This document shows positions 34,201 through 42,966 of a stretch of 64,000 bases of DNA, piece by piece. Under the pieces are notes generated by a model. The model made no database searches, had not been told where the DNA came from, and was given only the letters and a program-made list of their open reading frames with translations. The first letter of the stretch is position 1; the number at the start of each line of letters is the position of its first letter. This DNA is from Frankia alni ACN14a (GTDB lineage Bacteria; Actinomycetota; Actinomycetes; Frankiales; Frankiaceae), in NCBI RefSeq assembly GCF_000058485.1, contig NC_008278.1, positions 186,001 to 250,000 on the forward strand, written 5' to 3'. The translations under genes were made by a program, and so were the position numbers.

Positions 34201-34939
34201 GCGCGCAAGCCTGGAGGCCCTCCAGCGCAGGCTGCGCCACCGCCAGCGGATCGGCGCCCCGGGCGTCGTGGCGCCGCACCTGCTCTTCCTCGGGCCACCC
34301 GGGACGGGCAAGACGACCGTCGCCCGCCTGGTCGGCGAGATGTTCGCGGCGCTCGGCCTGCTCAGCAAGGGCCACGTCGTCGAGGTGAAGCGGGAGGACC
34401 TGGTCGCCGGCTACCTCGGCCAGACCGAGCAGAAGACCAGCGACGCCATCGCCAAGGCGATCGGCGGGGTGCTGTTCATCGACGAGGCGTACGCCCTCGC
34501 GCGGGGCGGCCCGCAGGACTTCGGCCGGGAGGCGATCAACACGCTCGTCCCCGCGATGGAGAACCTGCGCGGGCGGCTCGTCGTCATCGCCGCCGGCTAC
34601 CCCGGCTCGATGCGGGAGTTCCTCGCCGTCAACGAGGGCCTGCCCTCGCGGTTCGGCGAGACGATCGAGTTCCCGGACTACGAACCCAACGACCTGGTCG
34701 AGATCCTGGAGCGGATGGCCGGCGCGGCGGGCTACCGGCTCGACCCGGCGGCCCGCCCGGCCGCCGCCGACTGGTTTCGCCGCCGGCGGGACGCGGACGG
34801 CCCCGCCTTCGCCAACGCCCGCACCGCCCGCGGCCTGCTGGACCGGATGGAGGACCGGCTGACCGCGCGGATGGCGCAGCGGCCCGACGCCGACCAGGCC
34901 GAACTGACCACGTTGACCGAGGCGGACCTGCCCGCATGA
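31271..34939 (+). CDS. Three-module CbbX/SpoVK-type AAA+ ATPase
   Basis: 1222 residues. After an unrecognised 340-residue N-terminal region, three CbbX-type AAA+ modules follow. Walker A motifs are GGPGTGKT near residue 414 and again near 724, and GPPGTGKT near 1008; each is followed by a Walker B FIDEAY (about 473, 783, 1066) and arginine-finger region. All three look competent. CbbX-type ATPases usually form hexamers that remodel a partner through a pore; three modules per chain suggests a dimer of trimeric chains, which is inference. It begins six bases after the coiled-coil gene and overlaps the next gene by ATGA. Confidence 0.9.
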   Translation: MTVPTDPAGGGGSPRSAERLSSAFRYTGDPLFVLHGPGVLDALVCRDYLERDFEAALWEELSAAGFERIVFWTPWEKGLYFRDADSSAGRPRGTGSPLGTGSPRGIGASETANAAGPVPPPAAPGGPAGGTMRFFNGPMGAVNRLGAGRLGPGRPSGPGGPGAGAAVGTGRPPAASTVGSMTDGAAVRLLATWLSPRGPRNPLRTAAVFLSTPELLTHLRPEAVRPLAGLFGELTGGPRTDHLCVLISGESDRSRIIAEVRRTGLFTTLADWLEGTAADGCYGYVGHAPPAEIERAIHRTRLVDGLDIGDWAGLPRLAAAMSAESNATRKWLSTMQLWARERRPLDGPELAKAGHLTGGSPDGRSAWERLDAMTGLGTVKEHVRRLAGATRLLAARPAGSGRRAQAGSHHLVFTGGPGTGKTTVARLIGEIYRDLGILARGHVRAPEVSQLVAGYEGQTAIAVNREADEALDGVLFIDEAYRLTERRDSPFGQEAVNALLSRMENDRERLVVIVAGYQGEMKRFLDANPGLRGRFPEANIIHFPDYEPDELTDILLRNLADIGLTWEPDTEEALRTVVAGIHRLRDERFSNAREMRSLADDLQANWSSRVQRAAGAVDLGKRPAGDDGRAAAWAAEQETAAPGDLAALWERPLLRADIPGRYAMHLPGQAPPIDEVLAGLAELIGLGQVKAHIRELAGTMQLLAARPAGSGRRAPAGSHHLVFTGGPGTGKTTVARLIGEIYRAIGVLRRGHVRAPEVSQLVAGYEGQTAIAVNREADEALDGVLFIDEAYRLTERRDSPFGQEAVNALLSRMENDRERLVVIVAGYQEHMRRFLDANPGLRGRFPEANIIHFPDYEPDELTTILLRQLTAGGLTWEPETEQALRAVVAGMYRRRGEDFSNARAMRSLADELRARWSGRVLADGGPGGDPARLAALWERPLLPADIPERLQRDLPGRVPPIEQVLAALDALVGMGPVRASLEALQRRLRHRQRIGAPGVVAPHLLFLGPPGTGKTTVARLVGEMFAALGLLSKGHVVEVKREDLVAGYLGQTEQKTSDAIAKAIGGVLFIDEAYALARGGPQDFGREAINTLVPAMENLRGRLVVIAAGYPGSMREFLAVNEGLPSRFGETIEFPDYEPNDLVEILERMAGAAGYRLDPAARPAAADWFRRRRDADGPAFANARTARGLLDRMEDRLTARMAQRPDADQAELTTLTEADLPA
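32444..32920 (+). repeat. AAA+ module 1 copy of a long near-identical repeat
   Basis: This DNA matches 33374-33850 (offset 930 bases) almost base for base, from CTGCTGGCGGCGCGGCC to the FPDYEPDE codons, with only scattered changes over about 480 bases. The flanking parts of modules 1 and 2 are far more different, which points to gene conversion or a recent partial duplication. Confidence 0.85.
33374..33850 (+). repeat. AAA+ module 2 copy of the same repeat
   Basis: The second copy of the internal repeat, offset 930 bases from the first. The third AAA+ module (from about 34200) is not part of it and differs at the DNA level. Confidence 0.85.
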
Positions 34940-37062
34940 CGTCCCCGACCCAGCCCAGGGGCCAGTTGGGACCGGTCGATCCCGTCGGTTCCGTCGGTTC
35001 CGTCGGTCCGTTCTGCCCGGTCTGCGAGCTGGCCATCCCGCCCGTGCTCCCCGGCCAGGCCGGCGAGCAGCGCTGCGACGGGTGTGGCTGGACGCTGCGC
35101 GGCCCCGTCCTGCTCGGGCCGCTCACGCCCGAGGTGACCGCCGCGTTCGACCGGCGGCTCGGCGCGGCCAGCCGGGGTTACGACCTGGGCGCCGCGGCCC
35201 GGGTCCTCGCCGCGTTCGGTGACGCCGAGCCGGGCTTGGCCGACGAGCTGGGACGCGCGGTCCGGGCCGGCCCACCGGCTCCGGGCGAGCTCGAGGCCGC
35301 GCGTGCGGAGCTCGCCGCCGCTGCCCGCGCCGCCGGCCGCGGAGCACGGCCGCGCGGCCCGACGCTGACGACGGCGCTGCTCGGCCTCGTCGGCCGGATG
35401 GGCCGGGCCGGACTGGGCGGCGGTGTCCGGCCGGGCGTCGCCGAGGTGACGGCGGATGCAGTGACCCTGTCCGTCGTCGAGGTCGACGAGCTGGGGCTGC
35501 CCGTCGCCCGCGAACTCGTCCGCCGCGACTGGGCGGAGTTGCTCCCCGGCCTGCCGAGCGACCGGCCGACCCGGCTGCTGCGGCTGGCCGGCGGGGTCGG
35601 TCCCGTCGGCGCGGTGCCGTCGGCCGCCGTCGGGGCCGTCACCGGCGCGCTGAGCGCCGCCGGCGTGACCGACGTCGTCGTCGCCTGGCGGCTCGACGAC
35701 GGCTGGCCGCCGCTGGAGCGCTTCGCCGAGGCGCTCGCCGAGCCGGGGGCCTTGCGCGCGAACGTCACCTGGTGCCGGGCCTGGCCCGGCGAGTCCCCCG
35801 CCGCCGTGCTGGCTCAGGCGCCGCTGCCCACCGGGTACGGCCTGGTCGTCGCCGAGGTGGCGCAGGGGAGCCGGAACGTGCGGCTCACGACCGTCCCGCT
35901 GTTCGACGCCGGGCTCGTCGTCGGACCGAACGGGACGCCGTCCGTCGAGGTCACCGTCGGCGCGCCGCGGGGAGGCTTCGAGCTCGCGCTCGTCGTGGTC
36001 GCCCGCCCGGGTGGCACGACGGATCCGGCAGCCTGGCGGCCGGTGGCGATCGGCCGGTGCGTCGCGGCACCGGGCAGCACGCTGCCCGTCCGGGTGGCGC
36101 TCGAGGGCCCCCGGACGGTCCGGTTCCTCGAACCACCCGGGACCCGCTCGGAGCAGGTCCCGCCCGGCGGCTCGGCCGGCCCGGACAGCCCGCTGGCGGC
36201 GTCCTGGCGCGAGCTGCGCGACGGCCAGCCGTCGACCTACGGCGCCGAGCCGCTGGACCTCGTTCTGCTGGTGGAAACCGGCGGGCTCCCCCGGACGGTC
36301 GCGGCGCGCCTGTCGTTGGCCGAGCGGCTGCTGGAGCTGGTCGGCCGCGAGCACCCGGAGCCGGAAGCCGTCCGGGTAAGTGTCATCGGGTACGCCGATC
36401 ACGACGTGCTCGACCCGCTCCGGGCCGGGCAGCCGGTCGTGCGGTCGGTGATCGCCCGTGCGCCCGCCGAGGCCGCAGGGGCGCCGCAAGGGTGGCGGAC
36501 GCCGCACGTCACCGACGTCGCGGCGCCGATCGAGGACGCGCTGCACACGGCGCTCGACCTGCCGTGGCGGCCGGACGCGTACGGTGTCCTGATCACCATC
36601 GGGGCCCGCGGGCCGCACCCGCCGACGAAGCGAGGCGACACCTCGCTGGCAAACGAGTGCGAGTTCGGGCACGACTGGGAGCGGCTGCTACGCCGGTTGG
36701 TGGAGCGGGTCGACCCGGTCCGGATCGCCGCGCGGGGCGGCCTGGACTTCGTCCCGACCGAGCGGAGCAGCGAGGACGTGGGCCGCGCCGAGCGGGCCTG
36801 GGCGGCCCTCGGCGAGCATGGCCAGCTCCCGGCCGGCGCCGGCTACCGGGAACTGGCCGAGCTCGCCGAGCTGCTCGAGGACGGCCCCGCCGGCGCCGGC
36901 CGGCGCGGACGAGCTCTGGCGGTCCCGCTGCTGACGCCGACGCCACCACCGTCCGCCGGGACCGAGCCGGTGAGCAACAGATCCAGGCGGAGCCGTTCGA
37001 CCGGGACGGCCGGCCTGACCGGCGCGACCGGGCCGGCCGGCCCGGGGTGGAGGGTGCCATGA
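34936..37062 (+). CDS. Zinc-ribbon protein with vWA-like C-terminal region
   Basis: 708 residues from ATG 34936, overlapping the AAA+ stop. A zinc ribbon is formed by Cys27, Cys30, Cys47 and Cys50. The middle is beta-rich and unrecognised. From about residue 435 the pattern DLVLLVETGGLPRTVAARLS, then RVSVIGYADHD, resembles a von Willebrand A-like domain: the strand-loop of the MIDAS is present in position, but the DxSxS motif is replaced by ETGG, so metal binding is doubtful. The last 60 residues are disordered. vWA-like proteins commonly pair with AAA+ proteins as here. Confidence 0.62.
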   Translation: MTSPTQPRGQLGPVDPVGSVGSVGPFCPVCELAIPPVLPGQAGEQRCDGCGWTLRGPVLLGPLTPEVTAAFDRRLGAASRGYDLGAAARVLAAFGDAEPGLADELGRAVRAGPPAPGELEAARAELAAAARAAGRGARPRGPTLTTALLGLVGRMGRAGLGGGVRPGVAEVTADAVTLSVVEVDELGLPVARELVRRDWAELLPGLPSDRPTRLLRLAGGVGPVGAVPSAAVGAVTGALSAAGVTDVVVAWRLDDGWPPLERFAEALAEPGALRANVTWCRAWPGESPAAVLAQAPLPTGYGLVVAEVAQGSRNVRLTTVPLFDAGLVVGPNGTPSVEVTVGAPRGGFELALVVVARPGGTTDPAAWRPVAIGRCVAAPGSTLPVRVALEGPRTVRFLEPPGTRSEQVPPGGSAGPDSPLAASWRELRDGQPSTYGAEPLDLVLLVETGGLPRTVAARLSLAERLLELVGREHPEPEAVRVSVIGYADHDVLDPLRAGQPVVRSVIARAPAEAAGAPQGWRTPHVTDVAAPIEDALHTALDLPWRPDAYGVLITIGARGPHPPTKRGDTSLANECEFGHDWERLLRRLVERVDPVRIAARGGLDFVPTERSSEDVGRAERAWAALGEHGQLPAGAGYRELAELAELLEDGPAGAGRRGRALAVPLLTPTPPPSAGTEPVSNRSRRSRSTGTAGLTGATGPAGPGWRVP

Positions 37063-38066
37063 TCGACGTGCGGATCGGCCTGTGGGGCGCGCCGAGCAGC
37101 GGGAAGACAACCCTGCTCGCGGCGTTGCCCCTGGCCGCGCAACAGTCCCGGACGCCGGGTGACAGCTGGAACGTCTTCGGGGCCGACGCGCGGGCGACGT
37201 CCTGGCTCAACGAGGAGGTCGGCCGGCTCATGGGTGGCCGGTTCTCGCCCGCGACGGCGCTCAGCACCCGGCTGAGCCTGGTCATCGCGGGCGAACGTCA
37301 GCCGGACTACGGCACCCGGGTGCTGCGGACCCGCATCACCGTCGACGTGCTCGACGTGCCCGGGGACCTGTTCCAGCAGGGCGTGGTCGTGGGGGCCGCG
37401 GGGGCCGAGGGGGCCGCGCAGGAGGTGAGCTTCGACGGCGCGCCGGCCGGCGGTGGTGGGCCCCCGGTGGCCAAGCAGGCGAGCGGCTACGAAGAGCTCC
37501 TGCGGCACCTCACCGCCTGCGACGGGATCATCCTGCTGTTCGACCCGATCCGCGAGATTCGGGACCGGAACAGCTACACCGCCTTCAACGCGGTGCTGAG
37601 CGAGCTGCTCCAACGTTGCTACCAGGCCGGGCGGGTGCAGGGCGGCAAGCTGCCCCACCACCTGTTCGTCTGCGTCACGAAGTTCGACGACCCGCGGGTG
37701 ATGAACGCGGCGCTGACTCCGGGTGAGCTGGCGGAGCTCAGCCGGCGAGCGGCTCCCGTGATCGACCAGTCGATCGCGGGGCGGTACTTCGACCAGCTTG
37801 CCGACCGACCCGGCACCGGCGCCGGCCACGTCCGCGCCGCCATCCGTTCGGCGTTCCGGCGCGAACGGGTCGAGTTCTACGCGACGTCCTCGATCGGCTT
37901 TCGGGCCGGGCCGGGCCGGCCCTTCAACCCGCATCACTATCAGAAAACGGTGCTCACCCAGGGTGAGACGCGCATCGTGGGCGAGGCGGCGCCGGTGGGG
38001 GTCCTGGAGCCGTTCCTGCGGATGGCGGGCAAGATCACTCGTCAGCGTGGCGGGCCGGCGGCGTGA
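37059..38066 (+). CDS. TRAFAC-like GTPase of a conflict system (DO-GTPase type)
   Basis: 335 residues from ATG 37059. The P-loop is GAPSSGKT (10-17), the G3 motif is DVPG (99-102) and the base-recognition motif is TKFD near 208, so it should bind GTP. The GLWGAPSSGKTT and DGIILLFDPI segments match the GTPases that occur with GAP1-type partners in actinobacterial NTP-dependent conflict systems. A second, related GTPase lies at 46008-47426 on the other strand. The following gene is its likely partner and overlaps by GTGA. Confidence 0.82.
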   Translation: MIDVRIGLWGAPSSGKTTLLAALPLAAQQSRTPGDSWNVFGADARATSWLNEEVGRLMGGRFSPATALSTRLSLVIAGERQPDYGTRVLRTRITVDVLDVPGDLFQQGVVVGAAGAEGAAQEVSFDGAPAGGGGPPVAKQASGYEELLRHLTACDGIILLFDPIREIRDRNSYTAFNAVLSELLQRCYQAGRVQGGKLPHHLFVCVTKFDDPRVMNAALTPGELAELSRRAAPVIDQSIAGRYFDQLADRPGTGAGHVRAAIRSAFRRERVEFYATSSIGFRAGPGRPFNPHHYQKTVLTQGETRIVGEAAPVGVLEPFLRMAGKITRQRGGPAA

Positions 38067-41000
38067 ACGGGCCCACCGGCACGGTCGAGCTCGACTGGGC
38101 ACTGTTCAGCAAGCGGCCTGGCCAGCGCGACGACTACACGGTCATCGCCGCAAGCGCCGCACGCGTCCGCCCGGCCAGCCTCGCAAAAATGATCACGTAC
38201 TTCGCGGTCGGCCAGCCGGCAGGTCCGGCGCCGGGCCAGCCGGGGGCGCTGCCCTGGGTCACCTTCACCGCGGCGACCGTCAGCGGCACCCCGTACATCG
38301 GCATCGCGATCAAGGAATGGCCGGCGGCACCGACCACGGACGCCACCGGCCGGATCATCGTCCCGACCCGGTTCTTCTGCCTTCCCGAGGTCGACTTCCA
38401 CCGGGAGCTGGGTAGCTACCTCGCCTTCCACGACGCCGTGCGCGACGTGGCGCCCGACGGCCTGCCCAGCCAGATCGGCACCGGCCTGCTCGCTCTGCGG
38501 GTCAGCCGCCTCGACCGGCGCACCGTGCTCGCCTCGCCCGCCTGGGAGCCGGTCGGCGCCGGCCGCGCGGCCAGCCTGCGCGCCGCGCTGGCCACGGCGG
38601 CACTGCTCGTCGAGCGACCGGTGACGCTGACGCCGGCGCGCGTCGTCGACCTGCGAGCGCGAGTCTCCTACCTGGATCTGACCGCCGCGATGCTGCCGGC
38701 GGGAGCCGCCGGTGCGCTGGCCGCCAGCACGTGGGCCGATGTCCGGGCCAGCCAGCAGGTGCGGCTGGCGTTCGGCGACGACCTGGGCGCGGGTGAGGCC
38801 GCCCGGCTCGACCCGGCCCGGCCGCCGAGCCTGCGCCAGCTCGCCACGGCTTCCGGCACGGGCGGCGCCACGGCTGCCGGCGCTTCGACGATCGGCGCCA
38901 CGAATGCGGGCGGCCGCTACGCCGCCGTGCTGGCCCATCTCGTCGGCGCCAGCCGGTCGGCGCCGGGCGGCGAGGACGAGCCGGCGACCGAGCGGCTGCT
39001 GACCGGCCTGGTCGAGGCGCTCGCCGCCGACCTGACCCCGCGGGCGTTCAGCCGCCCGCAGGAGTTCGCCGAGCACCTGGCGGTGACCGCGGCGACGAGC
39101 CTGGCCGCAGCCGTCCGCTCCGGCAGCCGGAGCCCGCGTGACGCCCGCGGCTACCTGGCCTCGATGCCGGTCGGCTCCGACCCGTCCCAGTGCCTGTTTC
39201 CCCTGCTCCTCGACGGTCCCGAGCCCGACGACCTGCGTCTCGCGCTGCGGCAGTGGCCCGGGCCCGGCGTGGCCGGCTCGACGCATCCGGCGACGGCGCT
39301 GGTGCGCGCGTTCGTCGGCGCCGGCGTGCCGGTGGGGATCATCGAGGAGCGGTTGACGGACGCGCCGACCCCGGTACGCGCCGCGGTCGTCGCCGCCCTG
39401 CTGGAGCCGCAGTCCGGCGAGACCGCGCCCCGCGAGGACGCCGTCAACCTGGCCGCCGAGCTGATCCGCGGCAGCCAGCCGGGCCGGGACGACGACGACT
39501 GGGCCGCCGTGCGCTCCCGGCTGCTCGCCGCGCCGGAGCTGGCCCTGCTGATCGTGCTCCGCCACATCGAGGCACGCCCCGGCGTCGGCCTCAACAACCT
39601 GTTCCGCTGGCTGGAACCGGGGCCGTCGTCGCGTACGGCCGGCGTCCTGAAGCCCTACCGGCTGCTTGCCGACAAACGGCCGCCGGCCGCGGCCGACCTC
39701 ACCACGCTCACCCTGGTCGACCCGGCGGTGGTCGATCGCGCGATGCAGGCGCTGGTGAGCCTCGCCGCCGCCTGGCGGCTGCCCAGGTACGTGCTGCCCG
39801 CCGTCGGCGGCTGGCTGGAGACCGAGACCCAGTCCGGTCAGCTCCACTTCGGGCCGCGCCGCAAGGAGGAATGGCGGGCGCTGCTCGAGCGGCTGGACGA
39901 GGAGCGCGCCGAGCGGGACCGGTTGCTGCGCCTGATCGGCGCCCTCCCACCCAAGCAGTCGAAGTCGCTGCTCAAGGGCGGGAAAGGACGGAAGGCGGCC
40001 CCCGTCACCGTCGCCCTCGGTTGGCTCGGCGGCACCCAGGCCGTGCTGCGGACGGAGGACCGGGCGCTGACCGAGCTCGTCCTGAGCCACCTGCCCACGG
40101 TGACGGACGCGGACCCCGGCGCGGCCCGCTCGCCCGGCGAGCCCGACGCGACCGAGCTGTCCTTCGCCGGGGACGGTGCCGGGGTGGCGGTCGCGATCGC
40201 ATACTCGGCCTCCGGCGGCTGGCGGGCCGGCCATACCGAGTTCGCCCCCTTCGTCGCCGCCGGGGGGCGGTTGGTCGAGTTCTGCGAAACGGTCCACACC
40301 CGCCTGGAGACCGGCGGGGAGCCCGGCAGCATGACCCTGCCCGGCGTGGCGGATCCCCTGGTCGTCGCCCGGCTCGCGGGCGAGGTCGCGGCGTTCGGCT
40401 TCGCGGCCGTCGCCCGGGTCGCCGCCCGGCTGCTCGAGGGGCCGGTCGTGATCGTCACCGGGCCGGACCGGCCGCCTCTCCGGCAGCGCCTGACCTTCCT
40501 GCGGGCCGTGTTCGCGCTGCTGCCCGCGGGCGTGTCCGCCTCGATGACCGTCGCGACCTGGGCGGCGGACCCGTCGCCGTTCCGGCTCGCGTTCACCGCG
40601 CGGACGCCGAGCACCGACACCACCGCTGTCAGGTGGCCGCCCCGGCCGGACGACGGGTTGCACGGCCTTGCCGGCATCTACGCCGACCGGCTGGGCTGGG
40701 CCCGGGCGCTGAGCGAGGGCACGGAACCGATCGTCGGCCAGCTCGCCGCGATGACCGACGCGGTGACCCTGGACGACCTGGCGGACCGGCTGGCCCTCGT
40801 CGGCGGTGCCAACCAGGCGTTCGGGCCGCCAGGGGAGTCCCGGCCGGTGGCGCTGGCCACGGCGAGGGAACGCCGCCGCGCGATCCTGGCCGGCCGGGCC
40901 GACACCGTCGAGGCCATGGTCCGCGCGCTGGTCGTCCTGCTTGCCGACGGCGGGGTCGCCGATGTCGAGGCGGCGTACCGGCTCGCCGACCGGGCCCGGC

Positions 41001-41758
41001 AGCAGGGCCGGCTCGACGACGTTCTCGCCGCCCTGCTCCGGCGCTCGGAGGCGGACCGGGAACGGCTGGCCCGCGTCCACCGAGGCGCCGTCCGGCTCGG
41101 GCTGATCCTCCCCGGCGAAGGCCTCAGACTCGTCCTGCGCGAGGCGCTGCAGGCGACACCGGCGGCCGCCGTCCGCCTGCTCGTCCAGCTCGACCTCGAC
41201 GGCCGTGGACCCGGCGAGCTGGCGGAATGGAGCCGCTGGCTGCGCGCCGACGGCCAGCTCGCCGACCTCGCCGCGTTCGACGCACTGCTGGCCGACCAGC
41301 CCGCCAGCGAGGCGGCGAGGACCCGCGCCGAGGCCTACGGGCCGGACGCCCGGGCGCTGCTGCAGCGGCTCGCGCCCCGCGAGTCGGCGGTACCCGCGCC
41401 GCCGGCGGCCCGGCTCCCCGAGCCGGCGGCCACCGAGCGGTCCGATGCCGTGCCCACCGAGCCGGCGCCCACCGAGCCGGCGCCCACCGAGCCGGCGCCC
41501 ACCGAGCCGGCGCCCACCGAGCCGGCGCCCACCGGTGCCGTGCCCGGTGTGCCGCCGCCTGCCGAACCGGCGGGGGTCGCCTCGGCCGGGTCCGGCGGCT
41601 GGGCCGGTGACGGTGCCCAGGCCACCACCGCCCACAGCGCCGGCGGTCCGGGCGAGCAGGCGGTGGCGGGCACCAACCCGGACGAGCCGTGGCGCAGCAG
41701 CGGCTGGCGGCCCGGCGGCTGGTCGGCCGGCGGTCCTTCGGGGGGAGCGGGCTGGTGA
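38063..41758 (+). CDS. Large GTPase-associated protein (GAP1-like)
   Basis: 1231 residues from GTG 38063, overlapping the GTPase stop. The N-terminal 250 residues (WALFSKRPGQRDDYTVIAAS, then LPWVTFTAATV and IVPTRFFCLPEVDF) correspond to the N-terminus of the reverse-strand protein at 43863-45995, and the internal segment FLRAVFALLPAGVSASMTVA matches LLDAVAALLPFGQRAQLVAS there. Both fit the GAP1 (GTPase-associated protein 1) family. The middle is helical. The tail is disordered with five TEPAP repeats and a Gly/Trp-rich end. It probably senses or regulates the GTPase; no enzyme motif is seen. Confidence 0.75.
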   Translation: MNGPTGTVELDWALFSKRPGQRDDYTVIAASAARVRPASLAKMITYFAVGQPAGPAPGQPGALPWVTFTAATVSGTPYIGIAIKEWPAAPTTDATGRIIVPTRFFCLPEVDFHRELGSYLAFHDAVRDVAPDGLPSQIGTGLLALRVSRLDRRTVLASPAWEPVGAGRAASLRAALATAALLVERPVTLTPARVVDLRARVSYLDLTAAMLPAGAAGALAASTWADVRASQQVRLAFGDDLGAGEAARLDPARPPSLRQLATASGTGGATAAGASTIGATNAGGRYAAVLAHLVGASRSAPGGEDEPATERLLTGLVEALAADLTPRAFSRPQEFAEHLAVTAATSLAAAVRSGSRSPRDARGYLASMPVGSDPSQCLFPLLLDGPEPDDLRLALRQWPGPGVAGSTHPATALVRAFVGAGVPVGIIEERLTDAPTPVRAAVVAALLEPQSGETAPREDAVNLAAELIRGSQPGRDDDDWAAVRSRLLAAPELALLIVLRHIEARPGVGLNNLFRWLEPGPSSRTAGVLKPYRLLADKRPPAAADLTTLTLVDPAVVDRAMQALVSLAAAWRLPRYVLPAVGGWLETETQSGQLHFGPRRKEEWRALLERLDEERAERDRLLRLIGALPPKQSKSLLKGGKGRKAAPVTVALGWLGGTQAVLRTEDRALTELVLSHLPTVTDADPGAARSPGEPDATELSFAGDGAGVAVAIAYSASGGWRAGHTEFAPFVAAGGRLVEFCETVHTRLETGGEPGSMTLPGVADPLVVARLAGEVAAFGFAAVARVAARLLEGPVVIVTGPDRPPLRQRLTFLRAVFALLPAGVSASMTVATWAADPSPFRLAFTARTPSTDTTAVRWPPRPDDGLHGLAGIYADRLGWARALSEGTEPIVGQLAAMTDAVTLDDLADRLALVGGANQAFGPPGESRPVALATARERRRAILAGRADTVEAMVRALVVLLADGGVADVEAAYRLADRARQQGRLDDVLAALLRRSEADRERLARVHRGAVRLGLILPGEGLRLVLREALQATPAAAVRLLVQLDLDGRGPGELAEWSRWLRADGQLADLAAFDALLADQPASEAARTRAEAYGPDARALLQRLAPRESAVPAPPAARLPEPAATERSDAVPTEPAPTEPAPTEPAPTEPAPTEPAPTGAVPGVPPPAEPAGVASAGSGGWAGDGAQATTAHSAGGPGEQAVAGTNPDEPWRSSGWRPGGWSAGGPSGGAGW
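41461..41535. repeat. 15-base tandem repeat in the GAP1-like gene
   Basis: GCCGGCGCCCACCGA is repeated five times without a break (last copy with one change), encoding EPAPT units in the tail of the protein. Such perfect repeats are prone to slippage, so copy number may vary between strains. Confidence 0.9.
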
Positions 41759-42909
41759 CGGCCGCCTCGCCAGCCTCGGCCGCCCCCGGTACGGCGCGTT
41801 ACGCGGCCTACGCCGCAGCCGGCTGGGCGGTGGGCCGCGGCCCGGCCGTCACCGCGGCGCTGCCGGACGAGCAGGTCGGCCGTCCCTACCTGCTCGTCTG
41901 CCAGGTCGCAACCGCCGCTGCGGCCGCGACACTGGTCGGCCTCGGGACGGTCGCCTCCGGGGCCCGACTGGTCCGGATCCTCGGCCACGAGACGGCCAGC
42001 GGTCCGGGCGCCGCCTGGTTCGCGCAGCGGGCCGGCGCCGGGGACGGCCACGCCGCCGACCTGGCGGCGATGGTCGGTGCCGGCGGCGCCAGGCTCTCCG
42101 AACTGCTCAGGCAGGCTGCCGAGAGACCGCGGATACGGGGCAGCGCGGTGGCGGCGTTCGGGCCGGCGAGCGAGTTCCGCCTGACCCTCGGCGATCTGCT
42201 CGACGGCTCCGGGCCGGTCGGGGCGACCGCCGAGGCCGCCGTCCGCGCCGTCCTCGAGCGCCGGGCCGACCTGTTCACCGGCCGGGATGCCCCCGGGTCC
42301 GTCGGTACTGCCGGCGGCGGTCCGATGCTGCAGGGACTGGTCGTCGGGCCGCTCGGGGTGCTGCCCTGGCTCGCGACGGCGGTCAGGGCGGCGGCCGTCG
42401 AGCGACTGGCGGCCGTCGATCGGCTGGCGGCCACCGGCGCCACGGCCGCGGTGGAGATACTCGCCGCCGACGACCCGTCCGGTGCGGCCGCCCGCGGCGA
42501 CGAGCTGGTCGCCGCCGGGCGCGCGCACGTCGTGGACCGCTGTGAACGCGCCGTCCGGCTGTACACGCACCAGGTCCGGGACGGGCGGCTGGCCGAGGCC
42601 ACGATCGCCGTCGCCGCGGCCGGCGACGCCTGGCCGGAACGGGTCACGACGGACGCGGGACCACTGCTGGTCCGCGTCGACGGGGACGCCGCGGTCGAGA
42701 TCGCGGTGGAGGTGCGGCCGGCCGACTCGGGCCCGGCCCGGCGCGCGCGGCTGCGGCTGCCCGGCGGCCTGGCGGCCGGTGACTACCACGTCGGCCTCCG
42801 GCCGGGCCGCTACCCGGCCGGCGGGCTCGTCCTGAGCCCGGCCGGCGGTGGCGAGGCCCGGGTGCTGGAGATCCCGGCCGATCCCGACAATGAACATCCA
42901 CGCATCTGA
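41755..42909 (+). CDS. Hypothetical protein of the GTPase operon
   Basis: 384 residues from GTG 41755, overlapping the previous stop (GTGA). The composition is very Ala-rich. Residues about 20-300 are predicted helical with a segment ATAAAAATLVGLGTVASGARL that is hydrophobic enough to be amphipathic or membrane-associated. The last 80 residues are beta-rich, with LLVRVDGDAAVEIAVEV and DYHVGLRPGRYPAGG like a small sandwich. I do not recognise the family. Its overlap with the GAP1-like gene suggests a direct partner. Confidence 0.62.
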   Translation: MTAASPASAAPGTARYAAYAAAGWAVGRGPAVTAALPDEQVGRPYLLVCQVATAAAAATLVGLGTVASGARLVRILGHETASGPGAAWFAQRAGAGDGHAADLAAMVGAGGARLSELLRQAAERPRIRGSAVAAFGPASEFRLTLGDLLDGSGPVGATAEAAVRAVLERRADLFTGRDAPGSVGTAGGGPMLQGLVVGPLGVLPWLATAVRAAAVERLAAVDRLAATGATAAVEILAADDPSGAAARGDELVAAGRAHVVDRCERAVRLYTHQVRDGRLAEATIAVAAAGDAWPERVTTDAGPLLVRVDGDAAVEIAVEVRPADSGPARRARLRLPGGLAAGDYHVGLRPGRYPAGGLVLSPAGGGEARVLEIPADPDNEHPRI

Positions 42910-42966
42910 CCATCCCGGGGCACGCCGGTACCGGCCGCGCCCGCCCATCAGCCAGGGGGGTTCCCG

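Noticed and set aside
29594-34375. Two long reverse-strand frames opposite the coiled-coil and AAA+ genes
   Set aside because: They mirror the forward genes, including the duplicated AAA+ modules, and have no ribosome sites or motifs.
38042-41635. Reverse-strand open frame of 1197 codons opposite the GAP1-like gene
   Set aside because: The composition is an artefact of GC-skewed codon positions, and the forward gene has overlaps with both neighbours and family similarity.
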